The notes under the pieces were generated by a model. The model saw nothing but the letters and a program-made list of their open reading frames with translations. It made no database searches and was not told where the DNA came from. Positions 25,408-38,815 of a stretch of DNA of 64,000 nt are shown here, one piece after another (position 1 is the stretch's first letter; each line of letters starts with the position of its first letter). Both the position numbers and the translations under genes were made by a program. Source of the DNA: Brienomyrus brachyistius (lineage: Eukaryota > Chordata > Actinopteri > Osteoglossiformes > Mormyridae); assembly GCF_023856365.1 (NCBI RefSeq), contig NC_064555.1, positions 21,386,754 to 21,450,753 on the forward strand, written 5' to 3'.

Positions 25408-28400
25408 GTAGGTGGTTCATTCTGCCTGCAGTGATGTATCAGCCAGCGCCATATAGACAAAGGAGCATTGAGAGCATGTTAGCAACAGTCCTATATTTAG
25501 CTTTTTTGACAACAGACGCCCACTGAGTGTTGTTCATATGTCTGCATATTACCGTGGTGTTTATTGTGCTGAGAAATGCAAAGACATTAAGACACAAGCT
25601 ATCCCAGTTTTCTTAGTAAAAAAAAAGCTCACCTAGTGAGGTCACACTTATCCTATTTCCTGAAAGTTTAAGGAAAACAGCAGCATTAGAACAACGTGTT
25701 AAAGTTGTTGATGATAAGACGATAGACAAACACCGGTGATGACGTTGCAGCTCGTAAAACCGTGTGTTCACTGCCGCCTTTAGGAAATGGATCTCATATA
25801 TTCCAGTTACTTAATTACACATTTATGAAGAAAGATATGTCAGTGTGTTGGTACTGTGAAGTCCAGCCTCGGGGCATCAGCATGAGAGTCCGAAAGACTG
25901 AAACTGTGGATCAGAACCTTCAGGACAGAGCCAGCAGTCGGGAGCAAGATTAGCTGCTCGCTACGGCCAGGACTGAGAGTCACTTTTACCACCTACAGTG
26001 CACTTTACATCTAAATGGCAAAATAGAGAGAGCCTGGCCAGCACCAGAATGAGTGCACATCCCACTGGGATCCTCACCCCCTGGGCAGCCCCGCGCACAG
26101 CCACCCTGAGGGCTTTCCAGCCCAGCGACATGCCACCCTCTCCATTATGTTTACAGAAGCAAGAAAAACTCCTTGTAGAGTGTCTGTCTGTTCATTTGGG
26201 CTTCTTTACAGAGGCGCTTTCAGTGAGCATCATATTGCCAGGTCTGTTCTTGTTGTCGGACACATAGGAACGCCACCTCCTCAGTTATTTGGGTGCCCAC
26301 ACAGAATTAAGGGAATGCACACCTTCCCCTTTCGAAGTTGCCAAGGTAACGGCCTGGAATGAGGACCGTTGCCACGGTACAGCGCTGACAGGAGTGGTAT
26401 GATGGCCGTCAGACCCTATATGGCCATTTATGGGTTCAGTGTGTAAGAATTCAGGGGAAGATTTTTCCAGGTACTTTGTTTATGGACGTAGCTATTTCTC
26501 TTTATGTTGACGTTTGCCAGTAGATGGTAGTTAGATTTATATCTAATCAGTTTATGTTATTTCAGGAAAATTCACTCAATAAAGGCAGTCTTCAGATATA
26601 TGGGCAAATCTTGAAATTCTGACCATGTCGACATCAGTAGGCAGCAGATAGCTGCGCAGTGTAGGGGCTTTGGAGAGAATGTGCCTTAAGGAATGCCATT
26701 TTGCCAATGAGCTGTAAAGAGGCCTTTACATGACTTGTACATCTATTTAGTGTTTTTCAAGCTTGCATTTGACATCTCTATGCCCCTTTTGTCTGCGTTA
26801 AATGAACCCCAGATCGTTTTGCCATGAGTTGCCATACTCAGGATCCACACCGAACATCCGTAGTGTTTCACTGTTAGAAGTGAATGCCGTATCTTTGATA
26901 GAACGATAAATTCTGGCTTCTGTCGTGCTTTGAATGATCTGGAGGCCAGGCAGCACTCTGTTAATCTCTGTCTGTCCTGCGCTTGATTACAGGTGACTGC
27001 AGCCAGACGTTGCATCCAAAGATGTATGTTCTACTTTGTCCTGGGAAGGCCCTCAGAATTGCACTTATTGTCTTAATGATCATATCATGCCAGTTTCCTT
27101 GGAAACGGGCATGAACCATAATTGTAAATGAGATGCAAGGTTTATTTTTAGCACTCAGACTTAGACTCCATTGGCCCTTCGAGGAAGCAGTCACAGCTCG
27201 ACGGGTTTAGTGGGCCTCATGGGGGCTCCGTCAGTGGAATGGGGTCCATGGCAGAAATATTACCACTGTCGGTTTCACATAAAAGAAAAGTACTCGGTTT
27301 ACATAAAGACAGCGATACTGTTTATCTGCTTTTGAATACAGGGTAAAAGCATATCGTCCTGTAAAGGTCTGCTGCTATGCGCAGTCGTTACAAAACTAAT
27401 GTTGGGAATTCCGTGCTGTGTTCTCAACGTAAAGTGCTGGGCGTGTGTGAACCCATCCAGGATGATGGATCAGGGCCGCTCTTGAGAGGAACATACTGTG
27501 CTTTTGTGGGCCCCGGCAGATTTATTAAGTCAGATGATGGAGTAGTTTTGCCTCTCTTTTTCAGCTGTTTGTATCCCTTGATTTATTTGAAGAGACCCTG
27601 TCTCTGTTCGTGGACAAAGGTTTAATTATATGGTTGTGCCCGGTGTCTTGATGGCAGTGGGTTTTTATCAGCATAGCCATTTTCAGAGGGATCTCTTGGC
27701 ATCGAAGTAACGATCGGCCAGCTGAGGACACTTGGGACGCGAACGCTTGCTGTCACGCTGGGGTGCTCATCTTTATTGTACAGAAAAAAGCACGTAAAGC
27801 GCTTAAGTGCACTGCAGCAGGGTCCAGTCAGCGGTTCTTGGGAGTTACTAAATTATGGGTCACTCTCCCCGATCGCGAAAAGCAGAGAATAGCTGGCTGT
27901 CTTTGTAATTCCTGTTATTTTTCCAGAAGGGGGGAAATGATCGGCACATGCTGATGTGTGCATCATGCACTTCCATCACATTTAGAAGTGATCTGATTTT
28001 ACTCTTCCTTGCTGCCTGTTTTTTTGCTGGGGCTGTTCAGTTTAGGGTTCTAGCTCAGGGGTCCTGAGGTGACCCCCCCCCCCCCCCCAGTTCTTCAAGC
28101 TGAACAGGCGGCCTATGGGCTGACAGGTGAAGCTCTTGTCTTCCATGTTAATTGCTCCCATGATGTCATTTGCCTCCAGTCCACGTTTTGATAGCCAGGG
28201 CACAGCGTCGGTCACCAGGCTTGTGGAAGCCCGTTCGCTGGGCAGAAGCGTCATCCATCATAGACGTAGCCGTGCATGTTCCTGTCAACGCCTTGGCTTA
28301 TGGAAACCGCTCCTGCATCATATGATCACTGTGTGTCTGCGTGTTGGGATCCAGCGACTGGCCTGCAGTCTAGTTATGGTGATGAATAAAAGCACTTTGG

Positions 28401-28987
28401 GGCGTGATGGAAGTAATGGCATCGGCTTCACATTTTAGCATATTCATAATGTCACGACTCAGTACAGGCCAGTAGCGGAGCGCCAATCCTAGATGGACGT
28501 CTTGGGATTATCGACCATGAATTTGTCATACCGGTCATTATGTGTGACATCTTAAATAAATAACGGGTGAGAAATGGAGTGTTTTTTCATGCTTATGGGT
28601 GTGCCATGTGCTTCTCCATCACAGTTCGTCTGGATGAGCTTAACATCAGAACACTGTGTTTTCATCCAAAAGGTTCTGGGAGAGATGAGTGCCGACAGGA
28701 TTTCTGATTAGGAAAGTGGTTTTTGTTAATCGGAGAAAATTCTGAAATGAGCCCTTAGGCTCGTCAGATGTGCTTAGGTGAGAACCTCCGGCTTGTGGCT
28801 CTGTGTCGTCCCTTTGCTGCCACTGTGTGCGGGGCAACGCCTTTCAAGGAATGATGTCACCTGACTGTTGCTTAGGCCAATGAGCTGCTGGCCGGATACC
28901 GAAGACTGCACTGCACTGACTGATATAACTGTCTGATATAAACAAGACTGCTTCCTTCTTAAAATGGGCGCATTTATGATCTCACCT

Positions 28988-29165
28988 CACAGTCCAAAGA
29001 TATGTAGTTAGGCTAGCGTATCTCTGACTTGCCTGAATGTGTGTGTGTACCCTCTCATGGCTGGCATCCTCTCCAGGGTTATCCCCCAGTCTTGTGCCCT
29101 GTGCTGTCTGGGGCAGGTTCCAAGCTCACTGTGACCCTGACCAGCATAATGCTTTAAAGGTGGAG
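28988..29165 (+). repeat. SINE copy, 3' part
   Basis: Shares cacagtccaaagatatg, a ccctctcatggctggcatcc variant of the common body, and a gtgaccctgaccagcataa tail with other fish SINEs. The tRNA-like head is absent. Confidence 0.7.
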
Positions 29166-30002
29166 AGATGCTTCATGTATCGTAACGTTACTTCCCTTGA
29201 TGTTGGCTGCAGTGCATTTTATCTTGAATGCTTTTGGAGAAGCTATCAGTAATAGATGCAGTGTGCCTCCATCATTATACGTGCGGACTGTCACCCACGA
29301 AGGCAGCTCCTCCGGGGAGGAGCGTGGCGTAATGTGGCAGGAAGCGGGGTTCCTCTCCTCTCCTTTCCTTTCCCCTCCTCTCCTCTGCCAGTGGACCACT
29401 CGTGCCTTTCATGCATCATCAGCTGGCTTCTGCTCTCCTTCTGCAGGCCCCGCCCTGCTGTGGCCTGTCTGAGGAAGGGGAGATGATGTCTTATAATGCA
29501 GTGTGCAGTGGACCAGGCATTGTGTTCCTGGGCATGTGGCTGGCTGTGCAGCATGTGTCTCTGCCTTTGTTTCATCTGTCACAGTGAGAGTGTCAGTCCC
29601 AGAGCTACAACGGCCGCGTATCACTGCTGTTTGACTGTGCTGTCATCCCGCCTCCTCCTTCACAGCCTCCCTACCGCTTTCCACGCTCCCTGCGTTGAGT
29701 TTTCTTATTATTTTTTTTTTATTCCTGATCCAGCTATCTGCAGGGCTTCCTGGCGGAGGGCAAATTGAGAGGCACTCGCCGAATCTGACTGCAGAGAAAG
29801 TTAACCTGGCGTGTGAAATGTCTACCCCATGTTGTGGCTGATAATTAGCACACATAGCTGCCCAGGGGAGTGAGAGATTGCTCAAACAGTTAGGCAGGAA
29901 ATATTGTAGCGCAAACACAAATTGCCGTACCTAACCCTGAAACGGTGCAATGGGGTTCAGTGTTCTCTGAATCTGTCTGTAACCTTTCAAGTCTGACACT
30001 TT

Positions 30003-30135
30003 AATCCATCCATCCATCCATCCATCCACCCATCCATCCCATTCACTTATCCAGTACTGGATTGCAGAGAGCATATAGCCTAACCAAGAAGTGTGGGCGA
30101 AAGCTCTGTGTGGGATTCTAGCCCAGTTTGCCATT
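30003..30135 (-). repeat. SINE fragment, antisense, with (CATC)n
   Basis: A run of CATC units (30004-30037) is followed by cttatccagtactggattgc and a decayed body, the reverse complement of a SINE tail and 3' end. Confidence 0.6.
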
Positions 30136-32726
30136 TTGCTTCTGTGTTTGTTTCCTTGTTAAGTTGTTGCATGAGACGACGCAGCAGTGCTGGGGGCTAC
30201 GTTGAACACTCCTACTGTCCTAAATGAGGAAAAGTATGCCTGAGTGTAAACCTCTTCCCAGAGTAGTTAATTTGTGTTTACTTCAGTGTTTTAGTGCGTA
30301 TAGCCCTCGTGTAACCAAGCCTGAGTGCCGAGGGCCCATGTCATACGGCACGTCCGTGTTCCAGTTCTGTAATTAAAATTGAGCTTGGCTCTTCCCTACC
30401 GGAGGAACAGCAGCAAATATTTTGGTTGCTCTGGAAAAAGGTCACCCGAGGTTATGCAGCGAGCAGGTGGTTAAGCCGTTAGGCCAGGCGAGCTTTATGA
30501 TTCTAAGGTCACGTCACATGCTAGGTTGTCCGTCTGAGTGGCATCTCTTTGGAACTGTCTGCGATTTTGCAAGTTGTCTCGGCAACTCGGGGGCTCGGGC
30601 TCTTGATGAGTGTTTGTGCAGCACTCCCTTCCAGCGGCCCGTCTGCACCGCCGAAAGGGATTAACACACCGTTCTCCGTGCAGAGACGTCTGTGGAAAAG
30701 CAAACACCGCTTCCCTGCCGTGTGAGCAGTGTTACTGAGGGAACCGACCGAGTACGCGGAACACGCCTCGGACCTGCCTGCTTGGGCCAGGTGCAGTTCC
30801 CTTGTTAGTCAACAGAGGGCAATCCAGTCAACTCAAACAGTCTATGAAACCACAGGATCGGTCTTTTCCCAGGATTAAAAGGATTTTGTTTTTATAAATA
30901 AGTGTAGAAATACGGTGCATATTCCATTGTATGTGAATGACAGGTAAATTGGTTTCCATTCAGCCGACAGATGGCAATTATGTGCCCCCCCCCTCTCCAT
31001 GCCACACTTCTTTTTGTCCTCATAGAAAATCTGTGACCTCTGTATAAGCCCACCCACCCCATTATATCTTCATATCAGGGTCTACAGGGGAGGAACATAT
31101 GGCCAGTTGGCGTCACCTGTTTTCCCTGCACACCACTTTGGCTCGACGTCACATTCGCCGTGGCCACAGGAATAGCTGCACAAAAATTTTCCCGGATTAT
31201 TGCTGCGTTTCACAATGCGGCAGATTCAAGTGCACTGCGTCGGCACGCCTGCATGCATGATGGCCGTTCTGAAACATGCGTTGTGGTCTCTCTTAGATTT
31301 ACTTTCAGCATTTTACGTAATTCTATCGTTAAACATTGAAAATTAGCCACACCTCATTTAACAATCAGTAATATTTATTAAAGCACGTAAAACACTCACT
31401 CTTGACGTGGGTCAGATGTAGCTTTTTCCTGCCTCTTACAGGGGCGTTCGGGTGGTTATTGGTCAATTTGTGACCCACCTAAAATATTGTGTTTGGTACT
31501 GCTGTGTCAGTGTACACTATACAGTCATCGCATTATACTGTAGCTTATTGCAAAATGATATTTTATTGTGCCTTCTGTACCTTATTATGTGCTGCTGTCA
31601 GTTCCGGACTGATGAGATGGCACTTGACCAGTGCAGATGCCCAAATAACTTTACTTTTGAGTGTATGGAGATTTTCTCAGTGCTGTGCCCCCAGGCATCC
31701 TGCTCCCGTGTGCATGTGTGTATCTGCGTGACCGCTGGGTGCTCCGTCCCAGAGAGGGTGCATTAAGGAGGAAGAGTGCATCCATGAGGATGCAGGTTAG
31801 CTCAGTACTGAGTGTGTGTGTGTGTGTCTCTGTGTGTGCGTGTGCATGCGGCGTCTTTAAGGACGGCAGGTTGAAGCCGAGCTGCACAGAAGGCCTTCGG
31901 CTTGGTTCAGCTCGGTTCGTGATTGCCTTGGAGCCTTTGTGGGAAAGGGCGAGAAGGTGAGGCCTCCGCGTCAAGATCCGCCTTTCGTGTTACTGATGCT
32001 CCGCAAAGTGAGGGGGCTTACGCAGCCTGTCAGCGAGGGAATGGGGAGGCCGCTCCGTGCCGTGCCGCTCTCCGAGGCTTCTTAGCATCCTGATTTATTT
32101 TTTTTCTTATCTCTCTCTGCTTTTCCAAACTTTTCAAGTGGCTTTTGGTGCCAGTAATATTTCCTGCCAAGTACGTCACACGTGCCCCATTCCCTCCTTT
32201 TGATCTGCTGTACGATTACGGCTTGGAAGCTGAATATGGTGCTAGTGAGGGCTAGGAGGGCAGCACTTCTTAACCACTGCTTAGCGAGGGCCTCTCGTTT
32301 CGGTAGAGCGCCCTGCTGTGGTTACAGTCAGCCGTACCGCTGTTATATGTCAGCGTTCTCAAGGTGCGTGAGGATTTGGGACAGTATCTAGCTCGGCAAA
32401 GGGGGAGCCACCTCTCTTACCATTGGTTGTGGTCGTAGTGTCGAATGTCCGTGGTTCTGGCAGAGCCTAAGTGTACTTAGACCTGCTGCTGTAGTTTGTG
32501 GGGGTGGAGATAAATAGTGTGTGAGTGACAGCCCTGTCCGTTTCCACCCAGATCCCATCAGATGGATCAGACTTAACTTGCTGTCTGCTGAGCATCAGCC
32601 ACCTGCAAACTACCACTGAGCCACGCCTTAAAGAGGACTGAGAAAATGGGTCCTGCATAAAGAGAGCAGCTTTTGTTTTTGCCTAAAGAACTGCTTTTGT
32701 TAACCAGTCATTTATAAATGGCAGGC

Positions 32727-32728
<2 letters not shown>

Positions 32729-32802
<74 letters not shown>
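32729..32802. repeat. (TG)n microsatellite
   Basis: Thirty-seven uninterrupted TG units. Open frames on either strand through it are artefacts. Confidence 0.98.
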
Positions 32803-32803
<1 letters not shown>

Positions 32804-35136
32804 TTTAGACTATCAAGGGAGATACTGGCTGCAGAAATGCAGCTTTGTGAAATGCCATGCAACACCCAGAGAGGTTTCTTGGGTTTGTATTAATACACTG
32901 GGGATTCCTGTAATTATAATATTTTCCCCCCCAAAACTCCAAATTATGATTTTGGGGATGAAATAAATCACATAAACCCCAGATTTCAGCAGAACCTTAA
33001 AGGGACAGACTGACATATTGACTGTTCCTGCATCTGCACCGATGACTCATTTTCAGGTAGTTGATGACGAGTGTCCGCCGCCATCTTCTTGACCAGTTTA
33101 CTCAGACTGTCACAAATTGCTGAATTATGGTCTGCAGATTCCCAAGAGGATTCATGACAGAACTTTGATCAGGGTTTTCAATGACGTTCATTTTCTTAAT
33201 TGAAAGCCTCGCTGCTGTGGCTGTCGGACTTTAAATAATTGTGCTTTGGAGAAATATGAATTTTCAGCTGAGTTTTAGGTCTTCTGTGGGCTGTTTCTGT
33301 AGGGCAAAGGATCCTTCATTTTTTTTTTTTGTTAGCGTGGCTTACAGATGTATGCTGTGATGGGGTGTGATGTCCCTGTTCTTATAATATTGTTAAATCC
33401 AGAACATCGAATATTTCTGTATTCCTCGTTGAGTTTTCATGCTGTAAAGGTGACTGCCTACCTCAAACGAAGTCAACGGAATTGTTGTATTAACAATCCG
33501 ATTCTGTATGATGGTCCATGTAGGGCCCCCAGGCAAAGTGTTTCGTTTGTTCTGATCTCACCCACTGCCCAAAATTTCCTACATAAAACGCACGGTATCT
33601 AGCATCACTGGGGTTATTGCCGTTTATATGACAGGTGACACTGAGATTTTAAAGCTGTACAGACAAGCTGCGATTCATGGGTAGGAGCATTCAAAGAAGC
33701 ATACATTTATTTCCGCTCTTTGTGGGGGTCTGTGGCATTGAAAACATTCCGAACCTTCTTGTGTTTTGCCATGACCTAGAACAAATAATAATTTTTTTTT
33801 TGCGCAAACAAACGCTTTGAGACCGTATCGGTGACCTCTTGGTCCCTGGACCCGCTCTGGTGTCTGCTTTCAAGTCACTGTATGCTGTCAGCGTCCCTGT
33901 TTTATGTGCCTAAAAACGTGGATACTGCCTTTGTCCTCCTAGAAGCGGGTGCTGTGGAGCTTCCTTACCTGGGGCTTCCTGCATGAACTGGACAGTCACC
34001 CTGGTCATCCTGGCTACACGGAGTTGTGAGACTCGTGGGTTCCCTGCATCGGGACATACTTAATAATCTGATTCTCTTACCCGCACAGAGTCTTATTCTC
34101 CCCCTCTACAAGCAGTTTATGGGGTTGAGTAACGTGGCACACGGCCGTACTGGAGTGCGAATCGACGGATGGGCTATTGAAGTGGTCTTGGAAAAAAAAT
34201 ATGTTCATAAATCTAGCATGGCCCCTAGGTGCCGCGAAGTGGCTGTTAACTCCAACGGGAAGCCTAATGTTTGTAATTATGCTGCCATTAAATGTACTTT
34301 TAAAAAACGATACATTAATAATTGAAACTTTTATGGTGTGAAGGCCGGCCTGCCCAGCTCTCTGATTGCCGCAGACGTGGTACTTAAATTGGGACCGTGG
34401 AAGAAATGAAAAACAAACAAATAAATCACGTTGGCTTGATGTTTAAAAATTGTTGCGGAAGACACTTTGTCAATATGGCCGGGGGAAAAAAAAATGTTCA
34501 GCATAAATATTAACCTCTCGGCTGCAAGATGAACCGGCAGTATTGTTGCTTATCTGCTCATTATATTGAAGGATTATTCGCATGGAAGAGCCTCACAGGA
34601 ATTCTTCTGTGAGAATTGTTGTTCTCTTTAGGGAATACTAAGCAACAGTTTACTCCTTTCTTTCCGAGCTGATTGCAAATGCGACTTACTGGGATGGAAC
34701 ACCCTATAATCACTGCAGATTCGTTTATTTTTGCTTAAATTTAACCATTTACCCCACTTCTGTTTTTTTTTTTTTATCTTTCTGCATCAGGCTGCCTGAT
34801 TCTGAGTAGGTCTGTGTAGGAGTGAGCTGAGCTCGTGCAGAGCCGAGGGCCGCCTTCTCTGTCACGCCTTTTAGTCCCAATGCTACCTGCAGGACTGCGG
34901 GTGACTGATAAGACTCTCAAACTCCACCATGAAAACATTTGCTGCAATTTAGTCATTATTTTAAAAGCCAGAAACAATGTAGGAAGAACGACAAACATGG
35001 ATGCTATTGCGCGTGAATTAAGTTCACATTTGCTTTGTTGCCAAATCCGTCTTCGGCCGTGATTTCAGTGCCCGCCCCTCCCTTCCCCACCCCCCACTCT
35101 TGTCTTGTGCATTCACTTGTAGCAAACTGGCTGTGC

Positions 35137-35286
35137 GCATAAGCATCGCTCCCTGCGTCTCCCCAGATGTGCTTATCCGTCTGAGAGCCCCCGGCGCCTT
35201 GTTGCACCGCGGACGGTCGTCAAGGGAAAAATGACTTATCACGCGGACGCCCGCAAGACGCGCTGATGAGGTTTACAGCTCCGCGG
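35137..35286. promoter_or_regulatory. CpG-dense patch
   Basis: I count 18 CpG dinucleotides in these 150 bases, including cgcggacggtcg and cgcggacgcccgc clusters, far above the surrounding intron. It lies about 0.8 kb upstream of the trappc9 exon at 36063. It could be an unmethylated regulatory element or internal promoter, but no transcript start is demonstrated. Confidence 0.35.
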
Positions 35287-36062
35287 CCAAATGGATGCTT
35301 CTGAAATGGGGCTATTTTTAGCAAGTGCTGCCTGGGTTGGGTTGAAACGTCATCGGGTTACGGTGTTAATGGGTGGCACAACACATCAAAGGGGAGATTC
35401 TGCCTGAACCTTAATTTCAGTGCACAGCGAAAAGATATTGCTTCGTTTTAACTAGCACATGGCATCTTATTCGTATCAGAGAATTACCCCCACTTTTTCC
35501 TGTGTTTCCGCCGAATGTCATGAGCCAGACTCCGTTTTATGGCTCTTCGCTGGTATTTGTGATGCACGGCTGAAGGTTGTGCTGGGTGCATCAAAGCTGC
35601 CAGTCTGGATGGAGCCGTTATAATGACATGGGCTGGCAGTCGTGCTTCATAGCCGACCCAATAGCGGCTGATTTTCACTGCTGCATTTTGCCATGACAAA
35701 TAAAGAAAAACATTCTTAAAGCCTGTAATATCCTCAGCCCAGCCTATGATGGTGGAATCGTCCTCAGTAAGTTTGACTTGGTGAAGCTGCAAGCATTTAT
35801 ATTTATATATGCCTTATCATTTTTATTATCCCTGTTTCGGTATTAAAGGAGAGTTATTCAAACCAGCACTTTGGAATAAAAATCTGCAGCTCAATTGACT
35901 TCTTGAGCGCTGTCTTGCTGGCCACATTCATAAGCGGTTTGGTTGCACAGCTGTGCAATAATTTAGTGAGGATTGTGCCCATCACATCGTCAGATACAAT
36001 GATCAAGCCACCAGATGTCCTCTAAGGGGGGAGGATGTGACCTTCACTTTCTGGTTTTACAG

Positions 36063-36215
36063 AGAAGGTTTTCGGAGAGTTTCTCAGCTGGGACCTGGAG
36101 GGGGCACTGTCTCAGCTCCCACTGAAACCCGGCCAGACTGTAGTCCTGACGGTCGACATCAAGGTCAAGCTGGACTTCTCGGGACAAGAGAACCTGCTTC
36201 AGGACCTCAATGATG
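36063..36215 (+). CDS. trappc9: trappc9 exon, sixth in window
   Basis: Coding exon of 153 nt. Its first two bases (AG) complete the Glu codon begun at 25407. The frame reads [40 protein letters not shown] and [11 protein letters not shown], a strong match to TRAPPC9 including the highly conserved IKVKLDFS and ENLLQDL stretches. The last base begins an Asp codon. The acceptor is ggttttacag and the donor gtgagt. The exon is a whole number of codons (phase 1 on both sides), so skipping it would keep the frame. Confidence 0.97.
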
Positions 36216-37770
36216 GTGAGTTGACCCATCCACCGTAAAAGTTGTTCATAAGGAAAATCACTTTTCGGGTTGAATAAAAAGTCTGAATTTGGAATGAAAT
36301 AATGGAATTGTGGAAGATCCTTGGTCCAAATTTGACATAGTTAATTATAATTTCATTTTGTCTCTGTCCTTCTATACCATATTTATTTTAGTGTCTTCAG
36401 ATTGGTCAGTCTGTTCTGCAGGTGGTGTCCGCAGTAAATAGTCTTACACATTCCTTACTGAGAGGAGAATAAAGTGACAAGAATTGTGAGCCTTTCTTGC
36501 TGTAGCAGGGATCCGTGGGGTGGCACCGTCTGGGGTGTGTGGCCAGTCAGCAGTGTCTGCTACATTGGCCTTTGAACATGGAGGCTGAAGGGAGGCGGGG
36601 TACCAGCAGTGAAGGTACTTTACGGAGAGTTGTAGGGACGGGGCTTGGCACAGACCCCAGAGAGGGACAGTTTTGCAGGATAAGGAGACTGTTACTCATC
36701 TTCTGAGTAACGATGCACTGAAGGCGCTCGGGCTTCATGAGAAGATGCAGCTGTTCCCTGGCGAGGCAGGCGGCTGTCCATGGTGCTGAACCCCCCACTG
36801 GGCCTCCTTACACTGGCGCCCTCAGAAGCTGACAGCTCCCCCTGCCCCATGTGGGGGTGGGTTTGCAAAGCGAAAGGCGCGCAGCACTTAGTGGGCCCCC
36901 CCTGGCAGTTTTTGTACGTTAAATAATTCACTTCTGGCATCGCCCCGGCGGTAAGTACCCTGCTCTGTCTAAGACCCTCAGAGGTGCTGCTCTGTCTGCC
37001 TGCAGGTGCTCAGAATGACTTTAGGCTTCTAGCGGGCCACTGTTTGAGTGTCTGAGTGTTTTAGAGAAACGCAAGCTGCCCCATAAATGGTGCCGCACTT
37101 ACTTATCTGCGTGAGGTAATTCTGACCCACCCATTTTTTTTATGAGCATAGTAATAACTGCATACTCCTGAATGGGAGCGATAAGCAGTGGGTTACTCGT
37201 TACCGGTTACTGGTTTCGTAACGTGCGGGGTGGTGGTGACGTCGTCGCCCGACCGTTGCGGATTAGCGTTATCGTGGGTTGAAACACGTTGCTGTTGTTT
37301 ACTCTCAAATGGTGTTGTTCTGTCACTGCTGAAGTGCCATTCGACGCTAACCGGTGCAGTGGCTGGGTGCACAAAACAGCTTTGCTGGCTGCTGGACCCT
37401 CTTTAATATTTTGAGGTGATTCACAGGAGCGTGATACAGTACATGCTGGCCCACGGTCCTTGTTCCAGCCAGTACTATTTATTCGTGCGTGTTTTCCCCT
37501 TCATTTTAATTTGTTTTGGAGGAAAATGTGAAAATTGGCTTTGGTGGTTGTAACTGTTTGCCAGTCTACTATATGCAGCTTTGGTCTAATGAAAGCAAAG
37601 TAAGAGGACACAGTGATATTTATGTAGATTGGATGGCAGTGTCGTTTTGTAAATCCTTTTACTTGGAAATGGAATTTTGGGAAGGATCAGACAATGTATT
37701 CACCTAGTGAGTTTGACATTCATTTTTTGGTAATCACTATGGTAAATATGCCCTACATTGCTCTGAGAAT

Positions 37771-38220
37771 GTACCTGATGAGCCAAAACATTATGACCAC
37801 ATTATGAAGCAAAAAATGTTGACTACCTAGTAAAAATGGTACATTTCAAGGTTTGGGATAGATTAGACATGAAACTCGCATTCAACATCCTGATTTGCAG
37901 TAGAAATGGCCAGGGGTAAAGATCTGAGTGACTTTGAGGAGGGCCAAACCATTGTGACCAGATGATTGGGTCAGATCATCTCCGAAACAGCAGGGCTTAT
38001 GTGGTGCTCATGGTCAGCCATGGTGAGCACCTACTGAGAGGGGTCTGAGGAGGCAAACACCATGATCAACCAAAAAGGTGTTGGGCGGTCGAGACCCATC
38101 AACGTGCGACGTGAATGGAGGTTGTCCTGTCTGGCGGAAAACCGCAGAAGGGTTACTGTGGCACAAATGGCAGATAATTTTGTGACCATTATGAAAAGTA
38201 TTTCAAATCCGGCTGTCTAT
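37771..38220 (+). mobile_element. 5' fragment of a second Tc1-type transposon
   Basis: Begins near gtacctgatgagccaaaaca and ttatgaccac, the 5' terminal region of another fish Tc1-type family. It continues through the N-terminal third of the transposase and then breaks off near 38220 into unrelated sequence. It belongs to a different family from the element at 8165-9167. Confidence 0.82.
37906..38205 (+). pseudogene. Tc1-type transposase, N-terminal remnant
   Basis: The reading frame starts MARGKDLSDFEEGQTIV, a typical start for this family, and continues with SETAGL and GVGRSRPINVRREWRLS, then VTVAQMADNF. These are the paired-type helix-turn-helix DNA-binding segments. In-frame stops occur at 37963-37965 and 38035-38037. 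The whole catalytic domain is missing. Roughly 100 of the usual 340 or so codons remain. Confidence 0.82.
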
Positions 38221-38741
38221 GGGGCTACAGAGCCACAGTCCTTCTGCTGGTTTGTTCCACATGGGATAGCCTTCATTCACCTCTTGCGTCGGCATTTCAA
38301 AGAATATGTTTGTTCCATTACTTTCTTGTTATTTACCGACTGTCCTTGACTTGCAGCCTTTGTGACTTATGATGACTCGCAGAAGTAACTGAAGTGTTTT
38401 TTTTTTTATTTGATTAAGCAAATGTATGTAAAAAATAATTTTGCTACACTACCTAGTGTGCTCTGCACACCATATGATAGTTGCCCCAGGAAAGTACTGT
38501 ACTATATGGCAGTACGCCATCCCAGCCTCACACACTTCTCTCCTAGTCTCCTTCTCACACCTAGTATCGTAATTCTTCCATTATCGTATTTTGACATATA
38601 TCTATTTCATTGTACTATCTGTCTGTTGGACCGGAGCCCAGTTGTAAGTCATGGAGAGCGTGTTTTCTTTCATTATTGATTTATTTCTTCTTTGGGGGCT
38701 GACTGTTGTGCTGGGATTTGTTATGATATCGTTCAGTTCTC

Positions 38742-38815
38742 ACCCACCTGTTGCTGATCCTGGTCAGGGTCACAGGGGGCCTGGAACCCGTCCCGGGCAG
38801 CACAGGGATGCCAGT
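38742..38815 (-). repeat. SINE tail fragment, antisense
   Basis: The stretch gatcctggtcagggtcacag followed by ggcctggaacccgtcccggg is the reverse complement of the typical gaccctgaccaggat SINE 3' region. Confidence 0.65.

Larger units (their letters stand above)
25408..36062 (+). other. trappc9: trappc9 intron, 10.7 kb, phase 1
   Basis: GT-AG intron (donor gtaggt, acceptor ctggttttacag). It contains a poly-C run (28073-28088), a SINE-like copy at 28988-29165, an antisense SINE fragment at 30003-30135, a (TG)n tract at 32729-32802 and a CpG-dense patch at about 35137-35286. Stretches near 34480-34740 and 35560-35810 look like candidate conserved non-coding sequence. No supported gene was found in 25408-28987 or 30140-32728. 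Confidence 0.87.
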
